Shown piece by piece: positions 16,748 through 25,489 of a stretch of 64,000 nucleotides of DNA. The translations under genes were made by a program, and so were the position numbers. Within the stretch, counting starts at the first letter, position 1; every line of letters begins with the position of its first letter. The notes under the pieces were generated by a model. The model was not told the DNA's origin and made no database searches. It saw nothing but the letters and a program-made list of their open reading frames with translations. Origin of the DNA: Antarcticimicrobium luteum (lineage in GTDB: Bacteria > Pseudomonadota > Alphaproteobacteria > Rhodobacterales > Rhodobacteraceae); the NCBI RefSeq assembly GCF_004358185.1, contig NZ_SMUV01000072.1, positions 186,001-250,000 of the forward strand, in the 5' to 3' direction.

Positions 16748-17959
16748 CTACTGGTGGCGCAGCGCCTCGATCGGATCCAGCCGCGCCGCCCGCCGCGCCG
16801 GGAAATAGCCGAACACCACCCCCACCAGCGCCGAAAAGGCGAAGGCGCCCAGCACCACCCATGGATCGGGCGTGAACGGAATCGCCATGACCTGCGCCGC
16901 CAGCGCCGCCAGCCCCAGGCCCAGAGCGATCCCCATCAGCCCGCCCATCAGCGACAGCACGATCGCCTCGACCAGGAACTGCTGCAGCACCTGCCGCGCC
17001 TGCGCGCCCACCGCCAGGCGGATACCGATCTCATGGGTGCGTTCGGTGACGCTGACCAGCATGATGTTCATGATGCCGATGCCGCCCACCAGCAGGCTGA
17101 CCGCCGCCACCGCCGCCAGCAGCCCGGTCAGCACATCGGTGATGCCGGTCAGCATCGAGGCCAGCTGCTTCATGTCCATCACGGTGAAATCGTCCTCCTC
17201 CCCCGTCCCGATCCGTCGCATCTCGCGCAGCACCGCCTCGATCTCCGAGCTGGCCAGATCGGTCGAGACGCCGTCGCGCACCGCCACATAGATCAGGTTC
17301 ACATTGCTGCTGCCGGCGATCCGCCGGTGAAAGGCGCGCACCGGCATCATCACGATATCGTCCTGGTCGCTGCCAAAGCTCGACGCGCCCTTGGCCTCCA
17401 GCACTCCGATCACCTCGCAGGAGATGGACTTCATCCGGATCTTGTCGCCCACCGGGTCGGTATTGCCGAACAGCTCCTGCCGCACGGTTTCGCCCAGCAG
17501 GCAGACGGCGCGGCCGCCCTGCTCTTCCCCGCCCAGGAACCGGCGGCCCAGCGCCACCTCCCAGTCGGTCGCGTCGAGATAGGCATTGCCGGCCCCGACC
17601 ACCGTGGCCCGGTGGTTCAGATTGCCCGCGACCACACTCATCTGGCTCTGTTCGGCGGCGCTGGCGGTCTCCACCGCCGGCACCTCGCGGATCAGCCGCG
17701 CCACGTCGCGCAGGTCGAACGGCCGCGCCGAGGTGCTGGAACTGCGCGGCCCCATGGCGTTCTGCCCGGGCCGGACGATCAGAACGTTGGTGCCCAGCTT
17801 TTCCACGTCCTGCGTCACCTGCGCCGACGAGCCCTGCCCGACCGTGACCATGGCGATCACCGCGGCGACGCCAATCACCACGCCCAGCACGGTCAGGAAC
17901 GAGCGCAGCGCGTTGCGCCAGATCGCCCGCACCGCCAGCTTGATCGTCTCACCCAGCAT
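16748..17959 (-). CDS. ABC exporter permease, MacB/FtsX type
   Basis: A 403-residue protein with the MacB-type permease layout: an N-terminal membrane segment in LRSFLTVLGVVIGVAAVIAM, a large periplasmic MacB core domain (about residues 45-250), and three C-terminal membrane segments including GGIGIMNIMLVSVTERT and EIGIRLAVGA. The ATPase is a separate gene overlapping its start by 11 bases. With the upstream membrane-fusion protein it forms a tripartite exporter like MacAB or YknXYZ, exporting peptides, lipoproteins or macrolide-like compounds. Confidence 0.93.
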   Translation of the reverse strand: MLGETIKLAVRAIWRNALRSFLTVLGVVIGVAAVIAMVTVGQGSSAQVTQDVEKLGTNVLIVRPGQNAMGPRSSSTSARPFDLRDVARLIREVPAVETASAAEQSQMSVVAGNLNHRATVVGAGNAYLDATDWEVALGRRFLGGEEQGGRAVCLLGETVRQELFGNTDPVGDKIRMKSISCEVIGVLEAKGASSFGSDQDDIVMMPVRAFHRRIAGSSNVNLIYVAVRDGVSTDLASSEIEAVLREMRRIGTGEEDDFTVMDMKQLASMLTGITDVLTGLLAAVAAVSLLVGGIGIMNIMLVSVTERTHEIGIRLAVGAQARQVLQQFLVEAIVLSLMGGLMGIALGLGLAALAAQVMAIPFTPDPWVVLGAFAFSALVGVVFGYFPARRAARLDPIEALRHQ

Positions 17960-18686
17960 CGCGCGCGCCCCCTTTGGTGGGCCGGTCCTCGGCGATGCGC
18001 CCGTCCACCATCCAGATCAGCCGGTCGGCATAGGCCGCCATGTCCTCCTCATGGGTGACCATCACGATGGTCAACCCGGTCTCGGCCCGCAGCCGCACCA
18101 GCAGCTCCATAATCTCGGCCGAACGGTGGGTGTCGAGGTTGCCGGTCGGCTCGTCCGCCAGCAGCACCTCGGGCGAGCCGGCCAGCGCGCGGGCGATGGC
18201 GACCCGCTGCTGCTGACCGCCCGACAGCTCCGAGGGGTCATGGTCGGCCCGATGCGCCAGCCCCACCTGTTCCAGCGCCACCAGCGCGCGGGCGCGCCGC
18301 TCGGTCGCGCCCAGCCCCTTGTAGATCAGCGGCAGCTCGACATTCTCCAGCGCCGGGGTGCGCGGCAGCAGATTGTAGCCCTGGAACACGAAGCCCAGGT
18401 AATGCCGCCGCAGCAGCGCCCGCTGGTCCTTGTCCAGCCCGGCCACATCGACCCCGTTGAACAGGTATTCCCCCGCCGTCGGGCTGTCGAGGCAGCCGAT
18501 CACGTTCATCGCCGTCGACTTGCCCGAGCCGCTCGGCCCCATGATCGCCACGAACTCCCCCGCCCGGATGGTCAGGTCGATGCCGTCCAGCGCCCGCACT
18601 TCGGCCTCGCCGCGGCCATAGACGCGGGTGATGCCGCGCAGCTCGATCACCGCCGGAGCCGCGCCGGACCGGGCCTGTTCCGGCAC
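17949..18686 (-). CDS. ABC exporter ATPase, MacB/LolD type
   Basis: A 245-residue ATPase with Walker A GPSGSGKST, Q-loop in FVFQGYNLLPR, signature LSGGQQQRVAIARAL and Walker B VLLADEPTGNLD. FVFQGYNLLPRTPALENVELPLIY is characteristic of the MacB/LolD/FtsE-like subfamily that powers mechanotransmission exporters. It lies between the adaptor gene (4-base gap) and the permease gene (11-base overlap). The substrate is unknown. Confidence 0.94.
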   Translation of the reverse strand: MPEQARSGAAPAVIELRGITRVYGRGEAEVRALDGIDLTIRAGEFVAIMGPSGSGKSTAMNVIGCLDSPTAGEYLFNGVDVAGLDKDQRALLRRHYLGFVFQGYNLLPRTPALENVELPLIYKGLGATERRARALVALEQVGLAHRADHDPSELSGGQQQRVAIARALAGSPEVLLADEPTGNLDTHRSAEIMELLVRLRAETGLTIVMVTHEEDMAAYADRLIWMVDGRIAEDRPTKGGARDAG

Positions 18687-18690
18687 CGGC

Positions 18691-19953
18691 TCAGCCCCCC
18701 TCGCCCAGGATCACCAGATCGCCCTCGCGCAGATCGCCGCCGGTGATCTCGGTCCGGCTGCCGTCGCTGGCTCCGGGCACCACCGCGACCTGCACCGGCT
18801 GGCCATCGCGCAGCACCCAGACCGACTTGCCGCTGGCGCGGGGTCCGTCCTCGGGCCGGCGCGGCATGATCATGGCGAGCAAGCCGCCGCCGCTGTCGTT
18901 GTCGTCGCCGCTCTCCACCGCCGGGGCATAGCGCAGCGCCGCGTTGGGCACCGTCAGCACATCGGTCAGTTCGGCCACGATGATATCGGCGGTGGCGGTC
19001 ATGCCCGGACGCAGCGACAGATCTTCGTTCCGCACGGCCAGCACCGCAGTATAGCTGACCACGCCCTCAACCCTCTCCGAGGCGTAACGAATCGTCTTGA
19101 TCTCAGCCGGAAACACCCGGTCGTCATAGGCGTCCACCGTGAACACCACCGCGTCGCCCTCGGAAATCGCGCCGATGTCGGCCTCGTCCACCGCCACCTG
19201 TACCTCCATCTCGGTCAGATCCTCGGCGACGGTGAACAGCACCGGGGCCGACAGCGCCGAGGCGACGATCTGGCCCGGGTCCGCCGCCCGGTCCAGCACC
19301 ACCCCGTTGATCGGCGAACAGATGCAGGCCTTGTTCAGATCGGCCTCCACCAGACCCCGCTGCGCCCGCGCCAGATCGAGGTTGGCCGCGGCCACGGTCA
19401 CATCGGCCGCCGCCCGGTCATAGACGGCACGCTGGGTGATCAGGGTCTGATGGCTCGCCACCCCGCGTTCGTCCAGCGCGGCGGCGCGGTCGTAATTGGC
19501 GCGCGCCTCCTCCAGCGTGGCCCGGGCGCGCACCAACTGCGCCTCGGCGGCGGTCACATTGGCCACGGCCACGGCCAGTTCGGCCTCCAGCTTGGTGGTA
19601 TCCAGCGTCGCCAGCACCTGCCCGGCGGTCACCTGATCGTTGTAATCGACCTCGACCGCGCGCAGCGTACCCGACAGTTCGGACGAGATCTCGACCAGGT
19701 TCGTCGGCTCCACCGTGCCGGTCGCGGTGACCATCACCACCAGATCGGCCCGCTGCGCCGCCCCGGTGCGATAGGCGGCCGCATCGTCCCCGGCGCCCGA
19801 ACCGCGCCACAGCGCCAGCCCCCCCGCCAGCACCACGACCAGCGCCAGTGCCCAGAGCCAGCCGACCCGGCGCGCCCGGTGCCGACCCAGCCCCAGCCGC
19901 GCCTCGATTTCGGCGGCCTTGCCGGCGGCGCTCTCCGAATTCGCTTGCGTCAT
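18691..19953 (-). CDS. Periplasmic adaptor (membrane fusion) protein, MacA/HlyD type
   Basis: A 420-residue protein with a short cytoplasmic N-terminus, one membrane segment (LWALALVVVLAGGLALW, about residues 31-47), a lipoyl/barrel-sandwich region split by a coiled-coil hairpin rich in Ala, Glu and Arg (about 110-220), and C-terminal barrel domains. The ATG at 19953 is chosen because it leaves a normal-length N-terminus; a start at 20043 would place the FNR-type box at 20009 inside the gene. An insertion of Asp/Ser/Gly (ESGDDNDSGGG) interrupts the C-terminal part. Confidence 0.9.
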   Translation of the reverse strand: MTQANSESAAGKAAEIEARLGLGRHRARRVGWLWALALVVVLAGGLALWRGSGAGDDAAAYRTGAAQRADLVVMVTATGTVEPTNLVEISSELSGTLRAVEVDYNDQVTAGQVLATLDTTKLEAELAVAVANVTAAEAQLVRARATLEEARANYDRAAALDERGVASHQTLITQRAVYDRAAADVTVAAANLDLARAQRGLVEADLNKACICSPINGVVLDRAADPGQIVASALSAPVLFTVAEDLTEMEVQVAVDEADIGAISEGDAVVFTVDAYDDRVFPAEIKTIRYASERVEGVVSYTAVLAVRNEDLSLRPGMTATADIIVAELTDVLTVPNAALRYAPAVESGDDNDSGGGLLAMIMPRRPEDGPRASGKSVWVLRDGQPVQVAVVPGASDGSRTEITGGDLREGDLVILGEGG

Positions 19954-20008
19954 TGCACTCGCCCTGTCCTGTTGTGCCTGCTTTTGCCGCAGCGTGGCAT
20001 CGGCCGCG

Positions 20009-20022
20009 TTGATCCGTATCAA
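20009..20022. promoter_or_regulatory. Perfect FNR/FnrL-type box between the MacA-like gene and lipB
   Basis: The sequence TTGATCCGTATCAA matches the FNR consensus TTGAT-N4-ATCAA at every defined position. It lies 56 bases before the MacA-like ATG and 76 bases before the lipB ATG, so it could control either divergent unit. FnrL is the oxygen-responsive activator/repressor using such sites in Rhodobacterales. Which gene it serves is not decided by sequence. Confidence 0.7.
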
Positions 20023-20097
20023 TCTCACGGCGGGGCCTGACATTTCCGTCGCCCGGGTCTATCAGATTCTCCCGCAGCGGCACAGGAGAGGCGCAGG

Positions 20098-20754
20098 ATG
20101 GTCGAATGGAAAATCACCGACGGGCTGACCGGCTATGACACCGCCCTCGCCTTCATGGAGACCCGCGCCGCCGCCATCGCCGCCGGCGAGGCCGCCGAAT
20201 GCGTCTGGCTGCTGGAACACCCGCCCCTCTACACCGCCGGCACCAGCGCCCGCCCCGAGGATCTGACCGACCCGGACCGCTTTCCCGTATTCGAGGCCAG
20301 GCGCGGCGGGCAATATACCTATCACGGCCCTGGCCAGCGTGTGGTTTACGTCATGCTCGACCTCAACCGCCGCGGCCGCGACGTGCGCCGTTTCGTCCAG
20401 ATGCTCGAGGCCTGGGTGATCGCGGCGCTGGCCGAATTCAACGTCACCGGCCATATCCGCGAGGGGCGCGTCGGCGTCTGGGTCGAACGCCCGGAAAAGC
20501 CGCGCACCGTCACCGGAGCCCTGGCCGAAGATAAGATCGCCGCCATCGGCATCCGCCTGCGCAAATGGGTCAGCTTTCACGGCATCTCGATCAACGTCGA
20601 TCCCGAGCTGGAGCATTTCACCGGCATCGTCCCCTGCGGCATCACCGAATACGGGGTGACCAGCCTCGTGGACCTCGGCCTGCCGGTCACCATGGACGAC
20701 CTCGACGTCGCGCTGAAGCGCAGTTTCGAGCAGGTGTTCGGGGCGGAGGAGTAA
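20098..20754 (+). CDS. lipB: Octanoyltransferase (lipoate biosynthesis)
   Basis: A 218-residue enzyme that moves octanoyl groups from acyl carrier protein to lipoyl domains of 2-oxoacid dehydrogenases and the glycine cleavage system. The family motifs are [13 protein letters not shown]-like (residues 64-75), [17 protein letters not shown] and the catalytic Cys in GIVPCGI, with the partner Lys in the KIAAIG segment. A good AGGAG site precedes the ATG. It is divergent from the MacAB-like operon with an FNR-type box between them. Confidence 0.96.
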   Translation: MVEWKITDGLTGYDTALAFMETRAAAIAAGEAAECVWLLEHPPLYTAGTSARPEDLTDPDRFPVFEARRGGQYTYHGPGQRVVYVMLDLNRRGRDVRRFVQMLEAWVIAALAEFNVTGHIREGRVGVWVERPEKPRTVTGALAEDKIAAIGIRLRKWVSFHGISINVDPELEHFTGIVPCGITEYGVTSLVDLGLPVTMDDLDVALKRSFEQVFGAEE

Positions 20755-20822
20755 AACTCCCCCTTGCCCGGAATCATGGCGCGCAAGCGCCGCCGCGCAG
20801 CGCCCTCCGTTACGCCCGCAGC

Positions 20823-21758
20823 CTAGGCGGCCCCGTCGCCAAACCGCGCGGCCCCCATGCAGGCGTGGCGCGCGCATTCCAGTTCCAGCGTGCTGTGGCC
20901 GATGCCAAAGCGCTCGGCCAGCATCGCCTTGACCGCCGCCTTGACCGCGTCGGCGCGGCCCCAGTCTCCGGGGGCGATCACCAGATGCGCATCCAGCGCC
21001 GCCGCCCGCTCCTGCATCGCCCAGAGATGCACGTGATGCACCTCGGCCACCCCGTCCACCGCCTCGACCGCGCCGGCCACCTCCTCGGCGGCCATCGACG
21101 GCGGGCTCGCCAGCATCAGAACCCGGATCACCTCGCCGGCGTCGGCCTTCACATGCCACAGGATGTAGCCCGCGATCAGCAGCGTCACCACCGGATCGAC
21201 CCAGGTCCAGCCCTTGAGGATCACCAGCGAGCCGGCCACGATCACCGCGACCGAACCCATCGCATCGGCCAGGTTGTGCAGAAAGGCGGCGCGGATGTTC
21301 AGGCTGTCGCGGCTCATCGCATAGGTCAGCGCCGCCGTCGCCAGATCCACCGCCAGCGCCAGAACCGCGATCCAGACCACCAGCCAGCCATCGACCGGCT
21401 CGGGCTCGAGCACGCGCATGACGCCCTCGTAGATCAGATAAAGCGCCAGCACCACCAGCGTGGTGTAGTTGATCAGCGCCGCCACCACCTCGGCCCTGCC
21501 ATACCCGAAACTCATCGCCGCATCCGCCGGACGCCGCGCGATCCGCCGCGCCCCAAAGGCGATGATCAGCGCGATCGCGTCCGAGAAATTGTGCAGCGCA
21601 TCGGCGATCAGCGCCAGCGAGCCGGACAGAATCCCCCCCACGATCTGCGCCACCGTCAGCGCCATGTTCACCGCCACCGCCCAGGCCACCCGGGCATCGC
21701 CGGTCTCGGCGCTCACATGATGATGGTGGTTGTGATGATGGGATTGATCCTGCGGCAT
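20823..21758 (-). CDS. Cation diffusion facilitator, CzcD/ZitB type
   Basis: A 311-residue exporter with a His-rich N-terminus (SHHHNHHHH, residues 6-14), six membrane segments and a cytoplasmic C-terminal domain. The metal site residues appear in ADALHNFSDA (segment 2) and HNLADAMGSV (segment 5), the HxxxD pattern of Zn/Cd CDF proteins. It is divergent from a MerR regulator with a classic MerR-type spaced promoter, so zinc, cadmium or cobalt efflux under metal control is likely. Confidence 0.93.
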   Translation of the reverse strand: MPQDQSHHHNHHHHVSAETGDARVAWAVAVNMALTVAQIVGGILSGSLALIADALHNFSDAIALIIAFGARRIARRPADAAMSFGYGRAEVVAALINYTTLVVLALYLIYEGVMRVLEPEPVDGWLVVWIAVLALAVDLATAALTYAMSRDSLNIRAAFLHNLADAMGSVAVIVAGSLVILKGWTWVDPVVTLLIAGYILWHVKADAGEVIRVLMLASPPSMAAEEVAGAVEAVDGVAEVHHVHLWAMQERAAALDAHLVIAPGDWGRADAVKAAVKAMLAERFGIGHSTLELECARHACMGAARFGDGAA

Positions 21759-21788
21759 GCCCGCGCTCCTTGTCCTGAGTCGCCAGGC

Positions 21789-21819
21789 AACCTAATCTCT
21801 CTAGTCGCTAGAGCTTCAA
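21789..21819 (-). promoter_or_regulatory. MerR-type promoter/operator for the CDF gene
   Basis: Read on the minus strand, a -35 element TTGAAG and a -10-like TAGGTT are separated by 19 bases instead of 17. The spacer contains the inverted repeat CTCTAG-N3-CTAGAG (21799-21813). Overlong spacers with a central dyad are the signature of promoters activated by MerR proteins, which untwist them when metal is bound. The adjacent divergent merR-like gene is the obvious regulator. Confidence 0.75.
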
Positions 21820-21829
21820 GGGGCCAATC

Positions 21830-22243
21830 ATGATTTCCATCGGCGAAATGTCGCGGCGCACCGGGGTCAAGGTGCCAACCATCCGGTTTTACGAGGACAA
21901 GGGCCTGCTGGAGGCCGCCGCCCGCACCCCCGGGAACCAGCGCCGCTACACCCAGGCCGCGCTCGCCCGGCTGGGCTTCATCCGCCACGCCCGCGATCTT
22001 GGCCTGCCGCTGGAGGATATCGCCGCGCTGATCTCGCTCGAAGGGGCCTCCGGCTCAGAGCTCGACCGCGCCCATGACATCGCGCGCCGCCAACGCCAGC
22101 ACCTGCGCGCGCGAATCGCCAAATTGCAACGGCTGGAGCGTGAACTCGCCCGCATCTCCGGGGCCTGCGACGGCCACGAGGACGGCGCCTGCGCTGTGCT
22201 CCACGCCTTTGGCGATCACCGTCCCTGCGGCGGGGCTCATTGA
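21830..22243 (+). CDS. MerR family metal-responsive regulator
   Basis: A 137-residue protein with the MerR winged helix-turn-helix (IGEMSRRTGVKVPTIRFYEDKGLL) and a long dimerisation helix (about residues 80-118). The C-terminus is Cys/His-rich: SGACDGHEDGACAVLH and PCGGAH. By eye alignment with ZntR, the two metal-loop Cys are kept, but the Cys near the start of the dimerisation helix (ZntR Cys79) is replaced by Leu, with a His four residues later. It probably autoregulates and activates the divergent CDF gene. Confidence 0.9.
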   Translation: MISIGEMSRRTGVKVPTIRFYEDKGLLEAAARTPGNQRRYTQAALARLGFIRHARDLGLPLEDIAALISLEGASGSELDRAHDIARRQRQHLRARIAKLQRLERELARISGACDGHEDGACAVLHAFGDHRPCGGAH

Positions 22244-22357
22244 AACCAAGATCGGGGCGCCCGGCGCGATCCGCGGGCGCCCCGGTCTTTTCCGGCTTTC
22301 GATATTCCCGGGAATGATCTGGCCACCGGCCAGGAGGGGGCGGACCGCCCCCTTTTC

Positions 22358-22780
22358 TCACATCTGCGCCAGCGCCGCCCGGATCTTTTCGGCGTGACCG
22401 GCCAGCACCGCCTGATCGGCCATTTGCCCCGGCGGGCGCAGCCGGTCGCCCTCCTGGCGCGGCAGCAGATGGAAATGCAGGTGGAACACCTCCTGCCCGC
22501 CGGCGGCCTCGTTGAACTGCTGCACCGTCACACCGGGCGCGTCGAAGGCGGCCATCAGCGCCCGCGCCATCTTCTGCGTGGTGCGCATCACCGCCGCCAT
22601 TTGCGCCTCGCTGGCGTCCAGGATGTTGCGGCACGGCGTCTTGGGAATCACCAGACAATGGCCGTCGGCGCGCGGCATGATGTCCAGGAAGACAAAGGTC
22701 TCCTCATCCTCATAAAGCTTGTGGCACGGCAGCTCGCCGCGCAGGATCTTGGCAAAGATGTTGTCGGGATCATAGGTCAT
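22358..22780 (-). CDS. HIT family protein (nucleotide hydrolase)
   Basis: A 140-residue protein of the HINT/Fhit superfamily. DNIFAKILRGELPCHKLYED is the typical start, and VFHLHFHLLPR holds the histidine triad HxHxH. The region FNEAAGGQEV precedes it as in Hint enzymes. These proteins hydrolyse nucleoside phosphoramidates or AMP-lysine type adducts. It is divergent from ctaD; the cell role is not known. Confidence 0.94.
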   Translation of the reverse strand: MTYDPDNIFAKILRGELPCHKLYEDEETFVFLDIMPRADGHCLVIPKTPCRNILDASEAQMAAVMRTTQKMARALMAAFDAPGVTVQQFNEAAGGQEVFHLHFHLLPRQEGDRLRPPGQMADQAVLAGHAEKIRAALAQM

Positions 22781-22940
22781 GGCTTGGGTCCGGCTCGCGG
22801 TTGTTGTCCTCGGTCGCGCCCGTTTTGGGCGCCCGCGCCCGGCCCGTCAAGCCGTCCGCTATCCCTGGGTTCTCGCCCGATCCGCCCCCGGACCAGCCGC
22901 GCGATCGGCCCAAACGGGGCGGGGGGCGCGACAATTAATC

Positions 22941-22954
22941 TTGATCCAGATCAA
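22941..22954. promoter_or_regulatory. Perfect FNR/FnrL-type box upstream of ctaD
   Basis: TTGATCCAGATCAA matches the FNR consensus TTGAT-N4-ATCAA exactly. Its centre lies about 105 bases before the ctaD ATG and about 170 bases before the HIT gene start on the other strand. Oxygen-dependent control of the aa3 oxidase by FnrL is biologically sensible, either repression in low oxygen or fine-tuning. Confidence 0.75.
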
Positions 22955-23052
22955 ATTCTGTCATTGATGCCCCCCCTCGGTCATTCTAAAACCTGCATGA
23001 ATACGTGCGCTCTCAAGGGCGGCACGCTGTCACACGCAACAGGAGGCACCAA

Positions 23053-24726
23053 ATGGCAGACGCAGCCATTCATGGTCACGAGCACGAGGACCAGCGCGGT
23101 TTCTTTACCCGCTGGTTCATGTCGACCAACCACAAGGATATCGGGCTTCTCTACCTGATCTTCTCGGCCCTCGCCGGTCTGATTTCCGTGACCTTCACCG
23201 TTTTCATGCGCCTGGAACTTATGGAACCCGGCGTCCAGTACATGTGCCTCGAGGGGTTCCGCCTGTTCGGCGCGGGTGCCGGGGAATGCACCCCCAACGG
23301 CCACCTGTGGAACGTGCTGATCACCTATCACGGCGTGCTGATGATGTTCTTCGTCGTCATCCCGGCCCTGTTCGGCGGCTTCGGCAACTATTTCATGCCG
23401 CTGCAGATCGGCGCGCCGGACATGGCGTTCCCGCGGATGAACAACCTGTCGTTCTGGCTCTATGTCGCCGGCACCTCGCTGGGCGTGGCCTCGATGCTGA
23501 CCCCTGGCGGCAACGACCAGCTCGGCTCCGGCGTGGGCTGGGTGCTCTACCCGCCGCTGTCGGTGAACGAGGGCGGCATGTCGATGGACCTGGCGATCTT
23601 CGCGGTTCACGTCTCGGGCGCCAGCTCGATCCTCGGCGCGATCAACATGATCACCACCTTCCTGAACATGCGTGCCCCCGGCATGACCCTGTTCAAGGTG
23701 CCGCTGTTCGCCTGGTCGATCTTCGTCACCTCCTGGCTGATCCTGCTGTCGCTGCCGGTTCTGGCCGGCGCCATCACCATGCTGCTGATGGACCGCAACT
23801 TCGGCTTCACCTTCTTCGATCCGGCCGGTGGCGGTGACCCGATCCTGTATCAGCACATCCTGTGGTTCTTCGGCCACCCGGAAGTTTACATCGTGATCCT
23901 GCCCGGCTTTGGCCTGGTCTCCCACGTGATCGCCACCTTCTCGCGCAAGCCGATCTTCGGTTACCTGCCGATGGTCTGGGCGCTGATCGCGATCGGGGTT
24001 CTGGGCTTTGTCGTCTGGGCGCACCACATGTACACCGTCGGCATGAGCCTCAACCAGCAGGCCTATTTCATGCTGGCGACCATGGTCATCGCGGTCCCGA
24101 CAGGGGTCAAGATCTTCAGCTGGATCGCCACCATGTGGGGCGGCTCGGTCGAGTTCAAGGCGCCGATGCTGTTCGCCTTCGGCTTCCTGATCCTGTTCAC
24201 CATCGGCGGTGTCACCGGCATCGTGCTCAGCCAGGCGGGCGTGGACCGGGCCTATCACGACACATACTATGTGGTGGCCCACTTCCACTACACCATGTCG
24301 ATGGGGGCGGCCTTCACCATCTTCGCCGGGATGTACTTCTACTTCGGCAAGATGACCGGCCGGCAGTATTCCGAGCCTTTGGCCAAGCTGCACTTCTGGA
24401 TGTTCTTCATCGGCGTCAACCTGACCTTCTTCCCGCAGCACTTCCTCGGCCGTCAGGGCATGCCGCGCCGCTACATCGACTATCCCGAGGCCTTCGCCTA
24501 TTGGAACAAGATCAGCTCCTATGGCGCGCTGCTGTCCTTCGCCTCGTTCCTGCTGTTCTTCGGCATCGTGATCTACGCCCTGCTCAAGGGGCGCCGCGTG
24601 ACCGAAAACAACTACTGGAACGAATACGCGGACACGCTGGAATGGACCCTGCCCTCGCCGCCGCCCGAACACACGTTCGAGCAGCTGCCCAAGCGCGAGG
24701 ACTGGGACAAGGGCCACGCCCACTAA
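23053..24726 (+). CDS. ctaD: Cytochrome c oxidase subunit I (aa3 type)
   Basis: A 557-residue inner-membrane protein with 12 membrane segments, the catalytic subunit of the proton-pumping aa3 oxidase. Visible ligands and channels are TYHGVLMM (low-spin heme His), [16 protein letters not shown] (CuB His, cross-linked Tyr and the D-channel Glu), AHHMYT (two CuB His), AHFHYTM (heme a3 and a His), the D-channel entrance [11 protein letters not shown] and the K-channel Lys in [15 protein letters not shown] precedes the ATG at 23053. It is a single-gene unit with its own terminator; the other oxidase subunits are not in this window. Confidence 0.97.
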   Translation: MADAAIHGHEHEDQRGFFTRWFMSTNHKDIGLLYLIFSALAGLISVTFTVFMRLELMEPGVQYMCLEGFRLFGAGAGECTPNGHLWNVLITYHGVLMMFFVVIPALFGGFGNYFMPLQIGAPDMAFPRMNNLSFWLYVAGTSLGVASMLTPGGNDQLGSGVGWVLYPPLSVNEGGMSMDLAIFAVHVSGASSILGAINMITTFLNMRAPGMTLFKVPLFAWSIFVTSWLILLSLPVLAGAITMLLMDRNFGFTFFDPAGGGDPILYQHILWFFGHPEVYIVILPGFGLVSHVIATFSRKPIFGYLPMVWALIAIGVLGFVVWAHHMYTVGMSLNQQAYFMLATMVIAVPTGVKIFSWIATMWGGSVEFKAPMLFAFGFLILFTIGGVTGIVLSQAGVDRAYHDTYYVVAHFHYTMSMGAAFTIFAGMYFYFGKMTGRQYSEPLAKLHFWMFFIGVNLTFFPQHFLGRQGMPRRYIDYPEAFAYWNKISSYGALLSFASFLLFFGIVIYALLKGRRVTENNYWNEYADTLEWTLPSPPPEHTFEQLPKREDWDKGHAH

Positions 24727-24750
24727 CGGTGCCCCCCACACGAACGATCC

Positions 24751-24781
24751 AAAGGCCCCGGCACAGTGCCGGGGCCTTTTT
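24751..24781 (+). terminator. Rho-independent terminator of ctaD
   Basis: AAAGGCCCCGGCAC and its complement GTGCCGGGGCCTTTTT form a long GC stem with a very short centre and a T run. It starts 24 bases after the ctaD stop codon. Confidence 0.9.
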
Positions 24782-25003
24782 CGTTGGCTCCAAGGGAACC
24801 CGCCCCGCCGTCCCATCGCGGCGATCCGGGCCCTCTGCCGCATCCCCTCGCCCGCACCCGGCATCCGGCCGGCACCCTGTCCGTCGCCGGCGCTCTTGCC
24901 CGCGTTTTCGGCAGCGGTCCGGCCCCGCCGCGCGTCGCGGGCAAAATCCCGCCCGCCTGTCTCGACAAACCGCCGTGACATGCTAAATCCTGAATGCACA
25001 GCC

Positions 25004-25489
25004 ATGCCGTACAACTGGACCGATCCCGATACCGCGGCCGAGACCCGCGAGCTGCACCTCTGGCCGCACAACTCGCTGCCGCCGCGGGGGCTGGCGATCT
25101 TTGTCCTCAGCACCTTCACCCTGCTGATGGTGCCGCTGCTGGCGCTGCTGGGATCGGTGCTGCTCTGGGGGATCCTGCCGTTCATCCTGCTGGCAGTGGG
25201 CGGCCTCTGGTTCGCGCTCACCCGCAGCTATCACCAGCGACGCATTCTCGAGGTGCTCACCCTCACCCGCGACCACGCCCACCTGACCCGCCACAATCCC
25301 GACGGCCAGGTGCAGGAATGGGATTGCAACCGCTACTGGGCCAGCCCCGAGCTGCACGCCCATGGCGGCCCGGTGCCCAATTATGTCACCCTGCGCGGCG
25401 GCGGCCGCGAGGTCGAGATCGGCGCCTTTCTCTCCGAGGACGAGCGCAAGGCGCTCTATGACGATCTGGTCACCGCCCTGCGGCCCTAG
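25004..25489 (+). CDS. DUF2244 domain membrane protein
   Basis: A 161-residue protein with two adjacent hydrophobic segments (about residues 27-70) and a soluble C-terminal half. The segments PHNSLPPRGLAIFV and VQEWDCNRYWASPELH with NYVTLRGGGREVEIGAFLSEDER are typical of DUF2244 proteins that often neighbour cytochrome oxidase genes in alphaproteobacteria. The ATG at 25004 fits the family start; an ATG at 24980 in frame is an alternative. Neither has a convincing ribosome binding site. Function is unknown. Confidence 0.85.
   Translation: MPYNWTDPDTAAETRELHLWPHNSLPPRGLAIFVLSTFTLLMVPLLALLGSVLLWGILPFILLAVGGLWFALTRSYHQRRILEVLTLTRDHAHLTRHNPDGQVQEWDCNRYWASPELHAHGGPVPNYVTLRGGGREVEIGAFLSEDERKALYDDLVTALRP

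Noticed and set aside
19954-20043. Upstream start for the MacA-like adaptor at 20043
   Set aside because: It has no better ribosome binding site, would give an unusually long cytoplasmic N-terminus, and would put the perfect FNR box within the coding sequence.
22981-25221. Very long open frame antisense to ctaD (over 700 codons)
   Set aside because: The ctaD protein on the other strand is unmistakable. GC-rich genes often leave the opposite strand open; the antisense product is His/Arg/Gln-rich with no family features.
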